Positions 23,072 to 35,661 of a DNA stretch of 64,000 nt are shown in pieces; positions within the stretch are counted from its first letter, which is position 1; each line of letters opens with the position of its first letter. Under the pieces are notes generated by a model. That model did not search any database, had not been told where the DNA came from, and worked only from the letters and a program-made list of their open reading frames with translations. The position numbers and the translations under genes were made by a program. The stretch is from Paramecium octaurelia. Lineage: Eukaryota > Ciliophora > Oligohymenophorea > Peniculida > Parameciidae. The stretch is from contig CAJJDP010000151.1 in NCBI GenBank assembly GCA_905182995.1, positions 201,185-265,184 of the forward strand, read 5' to 3'.

Positions 23072-25100
23072 TCATTCTACAGGTTTTTTTTCTGGAACTT
23101 TGACGATTTATTTGTATTTCTATTAAATATCATTAAATGCCTCTTCGTCTTCTAGATCTTTCAATTTGCTAATAGAATAATGATAATTAAATGTACTTGA
23201 GCAATTTAACAGATGAGGAGTACTTCAAATTTACCAATTCTCCAATTTAAGCCAAAGTATTCTGTTCAAATCTCTGCTTAGAAGCAGTTTGATAGGTTCT
23301 AACATACTCTTACTCATCTTTCAATTTCTTTAGTTTATTCGAAACCATAATTTATCGTTCCAAATATTGCTTTTGATTTTTATCCTAAATTTTTAATAAT
23401 ATTCATTACTTCCTTCTTCTTCTTCAGATATTGAAGAAATTCTAAATGTTCTTTGTGATTTTAAATCTTTTGTTCCTTGACAGATTTCCACTCCTCACTT
23501 TTTTTGGTTTAAAACTTCTCAATTCTATCTTAGATACTTTATAATTTCTCATCCAATTCTTCTATTTTTTCCTATTGTTTTCCTTCTGATTACATATATC
23601 TTTCTCTCTACTTTGAAAATCTAGATTGTGTTTCCTTCTTTTTATCCTACCACATTTTCATTACCAATTTATCATGTTCTTCTAACAATTTTTCTGTCTT
23701 TGATAATTTCTACCCAACCTTATTAAATAATTCAGATTCCTTTTCTTCTCTTTCTTGTTTTATTTTGAGATTGATGTTGCTTAATTTCTATTCAAAAAAC
23801 TATTGTTTTTCTAGTCTATTTTTTTCCATCTATTCTGCTGTTTTCTATCGTTTACTCATTGATAATTCTAGCGCATGTTATTTTCTCACTAGATCTTCCA
23901 TCAACCGATTACCAAAATCATCCTTAAAATGATTAATTTTATCTTCTAATTTACGATTGCGAGAAGCGATTTCAGATATCATTTTGGATCGTTTTTATTG
24001 AATTGACAATTCTCTATAAAATACTATATATGACATGTTACTTGGCTTCCATCTTTTCTTGAATGGATTTAGAAGTACGGAAATCTTTCTCTAATTATTT
24101 TCTGATTTTTTATTAATGAGTTTATAATTTTTCATAAACCTTTTTATTTTCTGAGGCTGCCTTCTTCCTTAGATTGTCGAAGGTCTCCTTACGTGAGACT
24201 AGAAGTCTCTCTTCCTTTTGTTGATTCTCTTGAATTTTGAGTCGACGATCCAACTCTTATTTAATGGCCTCTTTGGCAAAGCAATCATTAATTTTTTGTT
24301 CCTTACATCTTTCCTCTTCTATCAATTCCAATTTTTTATTTAAAGTGGTGGTTTCAATTTGCTTGAGAAACCACTTTTTGGTTACAACAGGTTCAGGCCA
24401 CTTACTAAGTTTGAAATATGAATTTACTAGCCTCTGAGTTCGTCTTCTTCCCTCTGTCTCTTCTCAAAATCAATCTTAATGCGTTTTCTATTGTCAAAGA
24501 GATTCTGGTAATCCACTATTTGATAGATAGATATGATAGGTACTGATCAATTCCCTCATGTAATTGAGATAGGCCTTCTGCATATCTGCCTCAGTGTATG
24601 GTATTTTTTGGATCTCGAAATCGTAGCGCAACTCGAACTTATTCCTAAATGAGTGAGATCACAAATGAAACTTTCGACGGAAGTGATGACAATCCAATCC
24701 CATACTTTCCATGGCTTTTTGAGTGATAGGAGAGTCTGGCCTAAACTTTAGTTCGTATTCCTAGATGAGAGAGAGCAGTTTGCGAGGATTAGATATATTT
24801 ACGAATTTTGGCTCTGTGACAAACAGCATTTAATTAAATAATTTATTAAATGTACTCTTGCGACATCCTACCATTACCAGGGAAGCAGTATCGTTATCCA
24901 AAAAGTCTGAATCTTCTTAATTTGGATAATTATTCCAAGTAATATACACATTGAAACTATTTTAGTTAAGATCAACAAAGTTCAAGCAGAATTAGAAAGC
25001 CTGCAGGCAAGTTCAAGTTATTGAGTGTATCAAATTTGGTTATAGTCGTAGTTGCACAATTTAAAGAAGGACGAGGGCAAAAACTTTTATCATCATACAT
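23072..25100 (-). CDS. long coiled-coil protein, apparent +1 frameshift near its 5' end
   Basis: Spliced over six introns of 18-28 nt, the downstream part (from ATG 24829) is 535 aa, mostly a charged coiled coil (for example KKWFLKQIETTTLNKKLELI), ending VKVPEKKPVE. Coding sequence clearly continues upstream: FNVYITWNNYP, NQEDSDFLDNDTASL, then in another frame MYDDKSFCPRPSLNC...LNLPAGF. The two frames meet at about 24995, where one extra base must be skipped. With that base removed the total is an exact 626 codons. No intron resolves it. Function unknown; cytoskeletal or basal-body association is only a guess from composition. The divergent neighbour starts 81 bp away. Confidence 0.65.
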
Positions 25101-25181
25101 CCATCTACAATTTAAGGGAATACAATAATCTAACTAAATCTCCTATCTTCTTGTAAGCTGTTCCCACTCTATTGCTTTAGC

Positions 25182-27711
25182 ATGAGTGACAATACGAAGT
25201 AGTTAAATGAAATGCAAACAAAAGTGCTCTTGACTGACTTTCAAAGAAAAGTGGCATCTTATTTGAAGAAGATTCCAAAACCCAAGAATAATCAACAATA
25301 TTACTCTGACATCAAACCATTAGGATATAAAAAGGAATACGAGACTCAATAAACCATTCTACATACCTAGCAAGAAGAATTGCTGAATCGATCATTATGC
25401 TTGAACAAATACAATTATAGACCTGAATGTATTAATCTATTTGACTGATCTAAGTGTCTGATGTTGGTATCGAAGTCATGTTGATGGACAGCACGAAATC
25501 CTTAACCAAGCAAGTCATTCCCAATGAAAAAATACAAAACCGTTTACTCAAATTTATGGAAAAGTACCTAAATGATGACCATATCGATTATGACTTAAAG
25601 TAATTCCACTCTTTTTCATTATTATACCATAGGTTGTAGAAGATGACACAGCAATACCGAGAAATTGTTAAAAAGATCAAAACCAAGGCTTTTAAAATCA
25701 AAGTGCCTGATCATTACAAAGTCTAGATGAGTGATTTTAATGATTACTATCAAGTGAACGAGATAAAGTAAAGAGAATACCTGGAATAATAATTTGATTC
25801 ACTAGCTGATCAGATCATCCAATCTATTCAATAAAGTTCGGAATCCTTGTCTTCTTAGAGAGATTCCCAATAGGAATTGAATCAAATAGAACAAAGGATT
25901 GCTACTCCCAAACATCACAATCAGGAGATTCAATAAGAATAACAGGATGAAATTGTGAATGATGAAGACGAAGATAGAGTGGAAGGTATGAAGGAATCTA
26001 AGAAAACTGGGAAACAAAAGGATCCCAAGAAAATAACCAAGAAGCAATCCATTAGAGTTCAAAGACCCTCGACTCTCCAAAGATAAGAATCAGATGTTAT
26101 TTAATAATTAACTGAGATGAGCAATATAACTCAATAAAGGGAATAGAGATAACCAACAGTTTAGTAGATTGAACCAATTCATGAGGAGGAATTAAAACAG
26201 ACAATCCAAGAGATTGCAGAGGAATTGAAGAAACCACACAAGAAACACATGACCAAAGCTCAAAGGGATGAGTAGAAGAAGAGGAAGAAAGAGATCTAGA
26301 GATTACACGAGGATATTGAAAGAATCAAAAAGGAGAAGGGAGGAGACTTTGAATATGAGAAAACAGATTCAGATAGTGAAGATAGATTCAGAAGAAAGAA
26401 ATTATAAAACTAATTTGATGATATGTTTAAACCAAGACAACTCTCTCGAAGATAATCGCATCAGTTTGATGAAAATGAAGGCGAAGATCTCGATTATGCT
26501 AGTGAACAAGAAATTGAGGACAGAACCAAAATCTAAAGGGTTGAGTAAATCATATAATAAAAGAAAGATCCTAATTATCAATATAACCCTTAGGAATTTT
26601 GGTAATAAGAAGTTAAGATCAATATCAAGAAACCTCCAGTTTCAAGCATTGCTTCACAACAGAGATAACAAGAAATGTTCTAGTAATTTTAAAGAGAAAA
26701 GCTCGAACAGCAAATGCAAATGATTAACTAGAAATATTCACAATCATCAAACGATCCTCCTTAATAACAACAAGCCAATCCTCTCTAACACTAAATCCCA
26801 AATGGTTAATAAACATAATAATAAATAAAGAATGATTAATAATAGATGCCCTCCTAAGCTAAAGGCTCTCCACAATAATAACATATGGCCACTCCCAACT
26901 ATGATGAAAGAAAGAAACAAAACAGTCATTACAGTGTCCAAAAGTCCTTCAAAACTCCACAATCTATCCCTTCTCAATAAAATAATTAAGATTCATTACA
27001 TGGCATACAGGATCACTCGTTCACTATTGATAATAGGCAGAATTCTCAAGCTCAACTTCCATAATAATAAAATTCAGAGGTTCGTAATAACATTGCACAA
27101 ACTACACAAAACACTTAAGTTGCATAGGGTAATCAAAATGAAAATTAATCCCAAAACAAAAATCAACAACAGAGTGGATAAAATGATCAAAAATAAAAAC
27201 AATAAGGTTCCAACACTAAAAAACAGGAAATACCCAGTTCAGACAATAGAGGTAGAACCATTCCATCATCGAGAAATATTGAATAAGAAGAGGGAACATA
27301 GATTGCTAAATAAATTGAAGAGAGGTTATAGTAAGTACAATCTACCTTGAATAAGGCAAAGTTGGGGATGTATGAGAAGATGATGGCAGCACAATCAGTT
27401 TATGATGTCGACATTAATGTAATAAGCACATTTGATTAAAATAGGAATATAAATTGGCTGATTTTCCATTGAGTCAAACCGTGTTTCCAAAACTTAATGG
27501 AGAGGATGAAAAATTGATCTTTTAATAATTGTATTTGTTATTGTTTAGTGTTCTTAGGTACGCATGGCAGAAGGAAGTCTATAAGATAATTCCAATATTA
27601 AATTAAGTCAATCGAAATCTTATTGTATATAAATTATTAATATAGATTCGTGATGAAGACGAGGGAGCAGCGTCACATTTAGTTAGTAGTAGTGATGAGG
27701 ATGATAACTGA
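25182..27711 (+). CDS. Gln-rich coiled-coil protein of unknown function
   Basis: About 809 aa. Required introns lie at 25429-25454 and 27419-27444; two further likely introns are multiples of three (27531-27557, 27625-27645). Residues 1-200 are mixed helical. Residues about 200-500 are highly charged coiled coil. Residues about 500-700 are Gln/Asn-rich, with many Gln written as TAA or TAG. The end is a short hydrophobic/helical part followed by an acidic Ser tail (VSSSDEDDN). No catalytic motif is seen. The acidic and Gln-rich composition is compatible with a nuclear or scaffold role, but nothing specific can be claimed. The next gene begins only 18 bp after this stop. Confidence 0.7.
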
Positions 27712-27729
27712 TAATATTTTAATTATTAA

Positions 27730-28990
27730 ATGTCGTTACTTAATTCAAAGTAAACTATATCTAAAACTGATCTAATTGAGTCATTAACATTAATATTGAA
27801 ACCCAGATCTTAATAAGACTTTGATTTAGCCTGCCAATACCTTGGATCTCTCATGAAAAAAAACCCCACAGAACTCTTTAAAAGATTACGATAAAAAAAT
27901 TTTGCAAATTTTGTTGAGCCAACAGCTGAAAATTTGTTGAACATTCTCTTTGTAATCCATGCAAATATTGAGGAAGAGTCAATTGCAAAATAATTAAGAG
28001 AACCTCCAATATATTGGCTCTAGAAAGTATTGGCAGAAAACAAAGACAGTTTTACATTGATGCTAAATGAGGTAAGCACTCCAGGATTATAATCATTTGT
28101 AACTAAGTCGAACGTAATTCCCAAAAGTAACCAATAAATTGGAGAAAAAAGAATATCATAATTGGAAATTTAAAATCATGCAATCAAACCATAATTCTAA
28201 GTAGAATCGTGTCAAATTAAACCAAAAATATTTTGTGTCATCTATTACTCTTATTTGTAAAAACTATCAATCAATTTATCTGTTTACAAATCAATTAAGA
28301 GTCTTCAGTATCCTTTTGATGAACAAGAAGATATGAGGGGAAAATTCATTTGGATTTATAAAATTTAAAATATGATGTTGATGGGCCTTAAATTATTGGA
28401 ACACACATCACAAGCGTTTAAATTCTACTAAGACTTTATTTATCAAAATATGATATAATTCTTGATCTTCATTAGATAGGAGATCGAATATCTAATTGAT
28501 CAATATGCCATAATCTCCAACTTGGATTGCTTGTCCCTATATGAGATATACATTGAGTTTTTGAGAGCACAAACTATAGTTGAGAAGTATTGTTCTGATA
28601 TCGATCTAAAGATAAGACTGAATACAAGGTAAATTGAGGAGTTTTTGAATTTTTCAGTAAGAATCAGAGTGTTGAATTAATGTGCCTTTAAAAAAAGTCT
28701 CAAAGTAACAAGTAGACATCAACCAAATCTATCTAGCAATCAAATGTCAGATAGGGAAGATAAGGTATAAAAAGTGTAATCCATAATAGCTTTAAAAAGT
28801 GTAGAATGGTTTCAACAAAGAAAATATGGATGAGCCTAATTTACGAGATTATCATGAGTAATTGAGTGATGAAACTCAGATCACGGAAAAACGATATGAA
28901 AATAAATCTAGAGAAAATGAAGTTCATTTTGAGGTTGATTCTCATAGGTTGACTCATTTCAGAGGAGTAAGCACATTTCAGTAAAGTTGA
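27730..28990 (+). CDS. predicted soluble helical protein, unknown function
   Basis: 411 aa, with one required 25-nt intron near 28767-28791; a 36-nt in-frame segment at about 28073 could be a second intron. The N-terminal half is helical and mildly conserved-looking (DFDLACQYLGSLMKKNPTEL, then EPPIYWLQKVLAENKDSF). The middle is hydrophobic helices (LIFIRQEIEYLIDQYAI), and the C-terminus is polar and charged. No signal peptide or familiar domain. Start ATG 27730 is the first in frame after the previous gene's TGA. Confidence 0.65.
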
Positions 28991-29414
28991 TAATTAATTC
29001 CCATATTTTTTGGTTTCATTTATAATTACTATTTCTTTAACTTTTTATTCTGTTTCAATTTAAATTGTAAATTTAATTAATTAACTAATTAATGATCACT
29101 ATTTTAAGAGATTAGATTAAATATGAATATGTAATGAGAATATTTAATAGCATTGAGCAGACTTAGATATTCTGTAAGGAATAAATTCTATCTTCAAGAT
29201 TAGTATCTTTCCATAAGGCATATAAATACATTTGTTTCTAATTTCAATTTGTAAATAACAACTGTCAGTCGATAAGTATTCTTCTGAGAAGGTGAGGAAT
29301 GTTTTATTATGATATTGTCTATTATTCCTATTGATAATAAGTGTAGGACTGCTGATGAAAAGTGAAAAAGGATGTGCATATCATTGAATGATAATATAAT
29401 AATATTAATTAAAA
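28991..29414. other. intergenic stretch, nothing certain
   Basis: 424 bp. A minus-strand frame stays open across 29200-29484, but it is antisense to the next gene's start and has no coding character I trust. Short plus-strand pieces (for example LSVDKYSSEKVRNV near 29270) look coding but have no start or stop I can join. Confidence 0.4.
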
Positions 29415-30007
29415 ATGGAAGAATAAGGTATGCGTCCAGAAACATCGAAGTGCTCGAGGATGGAAAAGCGAAGATTGGTATCACAGAGTCATCAAAGACA
29501 GGAGTCGAGTCAGGCTCAGAGAATTAATGGGATCACTTTATAATAATATTTCAGAGGAGGCAACTTCAAAGTGCTGGAGATTAATGAAGATGATTGGGAT
29601 AATGAATAACCTGGGCAATAGGCAACCAAGGCTCCACCTCTTTAAAATAACAATTTTCGTATTAAAACAGATAAGAAAATGAACAACAAAAAACTACTTG
29701 AAAAATCCCCTGTCTAAAACATAACTATGAGCAAGGATTTTAACCAACGTAAAATTAATCGAGTAAGTAAAGCAATTGACTATTATGCTAGCCTCATATA
29801 ACATCAAATGAATTCTTTCAAAATGAAGACGATCTTCGTAAAACTAAGTTAGAATTGAAGTATGGTCGTATGAGGGAGGATGCAATTAATCGCTTTGGCA
29901 ATCCGGATCAGGAACTATTAAATAAATATGCAGATAAATTTAACATCAACAAGGAACCTCTAAAATTAACACTTGCACCAAGAGAACTCCTTACAAAATT
30001 TAAATGA
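29415..30007 (+). CDS. small charged protein of unknown function
   Basis: 187 aa with one 29-nt intron (29763-29791). The C-terminal half is convincing (NEFFQNEDDLRKTKLELKYG, then REDAINRFGNPDQELLNKYA). The first 45 codons are less certain, since an alternative frame also looks coding-like and the true start could differ. A short acidic patch (EINEDDWDNE) precedes a Lys/Asn-rich linker. No known domain. Confidence 0.55.
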
Positions 30008-30276
30008 ATATAAATTCTTTTTTTCATTGCCACTGCAAGTTTGAAATACTTCTTCCTTCAAAGACAATTAAACACTAAAATCTCTTAGTTTTCGATCCTT
30101 CTACCTACTTGTAAACAAGTACAAATTCTGTCAATTGGATATTCTAATCTAATCAATGATCAGTAATTCCAGGCTTCTTTATTCTATCACTATATATACA
30201 TACATTTTATGATATTTACTAAAAATTAAACACTTTTCAGCATAATATTAATTTATATATATAATTTATAGAGAGA

Positions 30277-30663
30277 ATGTCCAATAAAAATTACACTATG
30301 ATTCATTACCATATTCCTTAAGATTTGGATGATCCCGAATAACCCAATGCTTACACGTATTGAGTATGGCTAAATGTTATTAGACTTCAGTTAAATATCA
30401 AAGATATCACATACACAGATATTCTGAAGACATTCCCAATCAAGGGATAATTCGATTTCAAATTCCTATATCAACATCAAAAAGAAAACTTTTGGCTTGA
30501 TATCAAATCTAATGCTACTCCTTTGCCGATAGTGAATAAACATATTCATGTAAGAGCTGAGCGTGTTTAAAAACCATAAGAAACTCAACCCATTTAAATT
30601 GTTTAGCCATTACAGCAAAGCCAGCCTGCTTAATAATAATAGAATGATTTAATGTAATTTTGA
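30277..30663 (+). CDS. small DIX-like domain protein
   Basis: 119 aa, one 27-nt intron (30357-30383). Residues about 5-85 have the layout of a DIX domain: YHIPQDLDDPEQPNAYTLQL, then ITYTDILKTFP, FDFKFLYQHQKENFWLDI and ATPLPIVNKHIHVRAERV, matching the strand/helix order and the DDxxxLPxxxxxIxxxV ending of Dishevelled/Axin-type DIX domains. The rest is a Gln/Pro tail. DIX domains polymerise head-to-tail, so a scaffold function is possible. There are no PDZ, DEP or RGS domains, so this is a stand-alone DIX-like protein. Assignment rests on pattern only. Confidence 0.5.
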
Positions 30664-30873
30664 AGAATAAAAGCATTGTATATTCTCAAATTTAAATCAT
30701 AAATATTTTTTATTTCTAATCTCTTATTTCATAGACTATTCCCATTAAGATTTATATTCTTCAAGAATTAATCTTCATCTAGAATCATCACTTATAAAAT
30801 AGCTTGATATAAAATCCCTCTTTTCACTTTTGCTTGAATACTTGTAGTCATCAAATAAGACTATTTAATAATA

Positions 30874-32177
30874 ATGATATTTAATTTGTTATTCTTGTAC
30901 TACGCATAGGGAATATCAATAAGCTTATTCAGAAAATAACAACTAGATTACACGAACATGTCAAATTATGAAAACATACTCTTCTATGGTATAATTGAAG
31001 TAGGGACACCACCTCAATTTCTTTCTGTACAGTTTGATACTGGATCTAACTTATTGTGGGTGCCTTCAGTTGATTGTACAAATTGTAATTGGGCAACCGC
31101 GTTTTCACCTGATGAATCAGAAACATTGAACTATACACATAAACCAATAAAAATTCAAGTATAGAATAATTTCAATTTCAGTATGTTACTTCAGAAGTCT
31201 CTGGTTTTTTAGTCGATGATTATGTGGGATTGCAAGGGTCAAATATTCGTTCGTTTATGCCTTTCTTATTAGTCGAAAATCAAGAAAATATTCTTGGAAA
31301 TTTAACTTAAGGAGGGATGGGGTTAAATAATGAAATTTCTATTCAAAATATGTTTGATATTGCTTATGAGCAAGGCCAATTGAATAATTCAATTTTTGTC
31401 ATGCAAATAAACCAAGAGCCATATTAATCAAGAATTTACTACAATATTTCAGAATAAAAACTTAATAATGGTACATAATGGTTAAATTCAACTTCTTAGC
31501 ATTATTGGGTACATTAATAGCGATATAATTAGAGCTTTCCCATTGATTAAGTTTAAATCAAAAATTAAGTGAAGTAATTAAAATAATATAATTGCGCAAT
31601 GGTGGATTCTGGAAGTTCTTGCTTGTATCTGACAGAAGACTTGTTTTAACTTGTTATGGATTCATTGCTTAAAGTATGCAAAAAGTATTTTTTATTTATA
31701 CTTTGTCCTTGCTATCCAAATGAATACGAGTTATAATATTTTCCAGATATAGTCATTTATTCTAAAGGATATAAATTTACCATCTCTTACTAAAGCTATA
31801 TTCTTTACTCAAGCATGAATGACGGCTATTGTTAGCTAACGCTTAAAAGTTTGAAATAATTTGAAGATGTATTCGATTGTATGCTCTTTGGAGACACATT
31901 CCTATTAAATTACATCGTAATCTTTGATAAACAAAAAAATAGAATTGGATTTTAAAATTCAAGTCTGGAACTTTGGGATGTTGCGCCTTAGATTTCTAAT
32001 GAATATCCTCTTCAAATCGTTGGGTTAACTTGGTTTTCATTAACTGCTTACTTCTTAATATTAGGAGTTCTTTTTTACTACAATAACTTGATGTTTAAAC
32101 TAGGGGTTGAAAATTAAAAACCTTCTGATCAAGAGTTACCATACGACATGTCTTTATAAACTTTAGTTAAAAAGTGA
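30874..32177 (+). CDS. pepsin-type aspartyl protease with C-terminal membrane helix
   Basis: 426 aa, one 23-nt intron (31159-31181). A signal peptide (MIFNLLFLYYAQGISI) is followed by the substrate groove start YGIIEVGTPPQFLSVQFDTG, with the first catalytic DTGS, then SNLLWVPS. The second catalytic motif is MVDSGSSCLYL. Both Asp are intact. FGDTFLLNYIVIFD and NRIGF are the usual A1-family C-terminal blocks. Residues about 372-398 (LTWFSLTAYFLILGVLFYYN) form a transmembrane helix with a short cytosolic tail, so it is a membrane-anchored endolysosomal or surface protease. Expected length for the family plus anchor. Confidence 0.92.
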
Positions 32178-32417
32178 TTGTGATCAATAATTATATTTTA
32201 AAAATTTAACAAAGAGTTTATTATATTTATCATTAATTTATTATTCTATAGAGATTAACCATTGGTAAAAATGAGATTCTATAAAAATCTAAAGTTTTAT
32301 AAAATTAGAGTGGAGCTGAGATGTCTTAGATTTTAAAGTTCTAAGTTGAGTTCATATATAAATCTAAAGAAAACAAAACTTTAATCTATCAAAAATTTTG
32401 ATTTATTAATTTCATAA

Positions 32418-35400
32418 TCATTAAAACTAAATTAGCTCTTTTAAGCATTCATCTATTAATTAATCTTAAACCATCTATGAAATTTCAACTAGAATTTCAG
32501 ATTATTCTTCATCGTAAATTAGCCATCTCTCTTCATTTTGATAAATCTTTTAATTATTATCAATAATCATACTTCTTAATTAAGCATTCTTATCATCCTC
32601 TCCTCTTTTATCTAATTTAAGTATTCTTAATCTAACATCAGAATTTTGGGAAAGGGAGAGTCAGGCTTATCAATTATCAAGCCTACTAAGAATGATGCCC
32701 AATCAGTAACTTATTTTATAGCCCCTTAGAATATCTCTTAAAGAGTCTCTGACTTCTTATTTCTATTAATGATATTATACTTATAAGTACCTTTATATCA
32801 ATTCTAATGGCTGTTTAATCCAAGGCAGAGGATAACCATTTAATCCGAAAGGTCTAAAGTAATCCAAAGCTTCATTTAGTGCATCATACAGGACTTTATT
32901 ATGAATATGCTCTAATTCCAATAAAAATCCATCCTCCGAGGAGATCTGTTCTTCCTCCATCAGCTAATTCTCCAATTAAGCATATTATTCTGTCTATAAG
33001 ATAGGTTAATTTGATTAATCATCGTGTTCACTGGATTAATAATCATCCTCCTCATCATAATAGTGGAAAAATTTCAAGATTTCCTTAGGAGTTGGCCCCA
33101 AAGGAGTATTTATTCTTTAGATCAATGCAGTTTTCTTATCAGACTGCAATAAAAATGATTCTAACTTGGCTAAATAGACTTTGACTTATTAAATGTTGGT
33201 TTTAATTCCTTTGCTTTGTTGAAACTTTATTAATGTAGTGATGTCTTTGTTGTACACCTTCAATTCTTCATACATATCTTGTATTTCATTTCCAATAATT
33301 GAATTGGCAATTAGAATGGAATATGATTAGATTTATGAATCATTATACTCAGGTTCTTTATGTATAAGTGTAGATACCTTGATGACTTAGGATTGTTGAA
33401 TCTTACCACAGTCTAAATTATCACTTGTGTACAACATTTCATCATCCCATTCCAAATTTTCGTAGATTTATTATTGATTATATTATTATTATTGATGACG
33501 TGGAGATGGGGAAGGAGAAGTTTTGGGGACTTTTCTGATATCTTATGACTCACAGATGGATGAACTAAAATTCATAGTAACTGTATCAAAATTATTAGTT
33601 TTTACTATTTTTGATTGTGATCCTGAATTGATTTCTCTGATCAATCTCAAGTTACTGACATTTTCACTTGAGAATGAGGAGGTTAGTTACTGATTTTTCA
33701 ATTTAGACATGAATAATAAATCCTTTTATGTTCTCATAAATGTTTCATATAATCCTTTCCATCCATTTTCAATGTTAGATTTCTGTTATTTAAAGTCTTC
33801 TTTTTCCTTTGTAACCCACTTTTCAATTTTGAATTTTTACTTTTCAAATGTCTTTGGACTAATTTACTTTTGTTACAATGCTTCATGAATATTTTTCAAT
33901 TCATTTTTTTGTCTTTCTTCAATTGCTGTCTCTCTCATTTAGATTAATTTATTCATATACTCTCGATTGAGAAGTTCTTTGAATTTTTTGGATGCAAAAT
34001 CATAGAATGGATTCTGTTCAAACAAGGAAGCATCTTTATTAGCAGGTGATGAAGTCTATGATAATTTAACTAGATTCTCTGATCCCATCACTTATCTAAT
34101 TTCACTCATTTCTACTGACTGTTATTATTCTTGCTTATCTAAATTATCTTCATTGATTTCTCCATCTATCTGATTTGTTAATTACAATGTGAAAGCCTTT
34201 AAATCCTACAAAACTTCCTTAATATTTTATTTAGATCCTTTTCTTTATAATTGTGAAATATGTTCTAACATTTGATGCCATTGTTGTTTTTATTTTTCAA
34301 TGATAATTTTATGAAGTGATTTCTATTGAGGCAATTTCTTAATAGATGACACCTTTTGAGAATTGAATTGACCTTCATTTTCATCATCCCAATCCAATTA
34401 ATCAATAAACGTATTGAATCCATTTTTCTCATTCTTTTTCTAAGATGACTTCAATCCACTCTGCTCCTTACCTATCTACACTGATTGACAGATGGGTTCC
34501 AATTAAGCTTATCTTTAACTCAAATTTGGAGTTAATTGATCTAACTTAATTTCATCTTCGTCATCCTCAACATAGTTCTTGTAATATTATAATATTTGTC
34601 TCGTCTTATAACCTCTCCAAACCTTTTAAATTATAATTGCAGCCTTAACGATCTAAGCCATTTCTTTTTCCAGGTTTCCCAATTCTTGGATTTATTATTC
34701 CTCATCCTCATCCAAGGTTGGCTCAGATATAACATGCTATCTCCTAGTGCTTTTGTGGATTGAGTCCATTTAAGATATACCTTCTTAATCGCTGTCCAAT
34801 ACTAGTCCAAAACAACTTTGATTATCTTTGGGTTCTCCATTGATTTGAGCATAACGATTAGCTAGATTCTGATATTTCATAATCAATTCTCTTTTCTTAT
34901 CTGCCATCGATGATTTTGTTCTTTTCTTTTTGTGAAAGGACACTGACTTTTTTTGATGTACTGATGTAGTATGATTACGACCTATTGTAGATTATAGTGT
35001 TTTAATTACATTTAATATATTCGTTTAAATTCTATAAATTTTGTTTGATTTTAGTTTATCTATCTTTTTCTTGCTGTTTTTTGAATTGCATTTCAAATTA
35101 AATTTATCTTTTCTTCCATTCTTTATACATTCGTATCTCTTGTAATTATTATTCATTGAACTTTGGTTGATATTGTGTTTATTCCTCATCTTCATAGACC
35201 TTCTATTCTAAACAATATCAAAATACAGATTTACTATTAATCATCTATTTGATTTTCCTTTTTGGAAGATGATTCAAAAACGAGACTCCCAAAATCTCTC
35301 GTCGATCTTCCTTTGGTTCTTCCTCCTTTCCTTTCCTTATCTATTGTTGGTACAGCAGGTTGTCTCTCTTCGCCAATTAGGCAAAGATATAATTCTTAAG

Positions 35401-35593
35401 TCTTTCTTAATTCAATCCCCAAGGAAGGGGTGATTGATTGGTTTATTTTGATTTGCCTTATTTCTTTTTCTTCTTCTTTGGCTCACCATCACAAAGTTTT
35501 TCTCCTTTGCTCTTGGCAGCTCTCTAGTTTATAAATATAACTCTACTTATTCTTCTCTAGATTCAGATTGATGTTTATATTGATACCTGACAT
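32418..35593 (-). CDS. IQ-motif coiled-coil protein with DUF4378/CEP350-like C-terminus
   Basis: 1013 aa, introns at 35522-35546, 35208-35234, 34982-35009, 32763-32790 and 32547-32572. The 34982-35009 intron joins what would otherwise look like two genes; an internal ATG at 34907 is not the start. An IQ-like calmodulin-binding motif (IIIQKVWRGYKTR) lies near residue 300. Long coiled-coil and Ser-rich segments follow. The last 200 residues (VLYDALNEALDYFRPFGLNG, PLPWIKQPLELIQ, WASFLVGLIIDK, MVQDQLIDECLKELIQ) follow the DUF4378 layout found in CEP350/CAP350-type centrosomal proteins. A basal-body or microtubule role is inferred from that family. Confidence 0.65.
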
Positions 35594-35661
35594 TTTTTAT
35601 AAATACACAATTTGAATTATTATGATAAAATTTGAAAAATTTATATTAAATTATAAGAGTT

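Noticed and set aside
25086..25230. Coding-like minus-strand sequence upstream of 25100 into the next gene
   Set aside because: It has no upstream in-frame ATG before entering the divergent gene; the ATG at 25100 is the only plausible start, so the extension is treated as chance.
26747..27350. Open frames on both strands within 26268-27350
   Set aside because: Shadows of the Gln-rich gene; the true frame has the ciliate-code Gln run and exact splice arithmetic.
34905..34907. ATG as start of a separate gene (MADKKREL...)
   Set aside because: A 28-nt intron (34982-35009) connects it in frame to upstream coding sequence, so it is internal.
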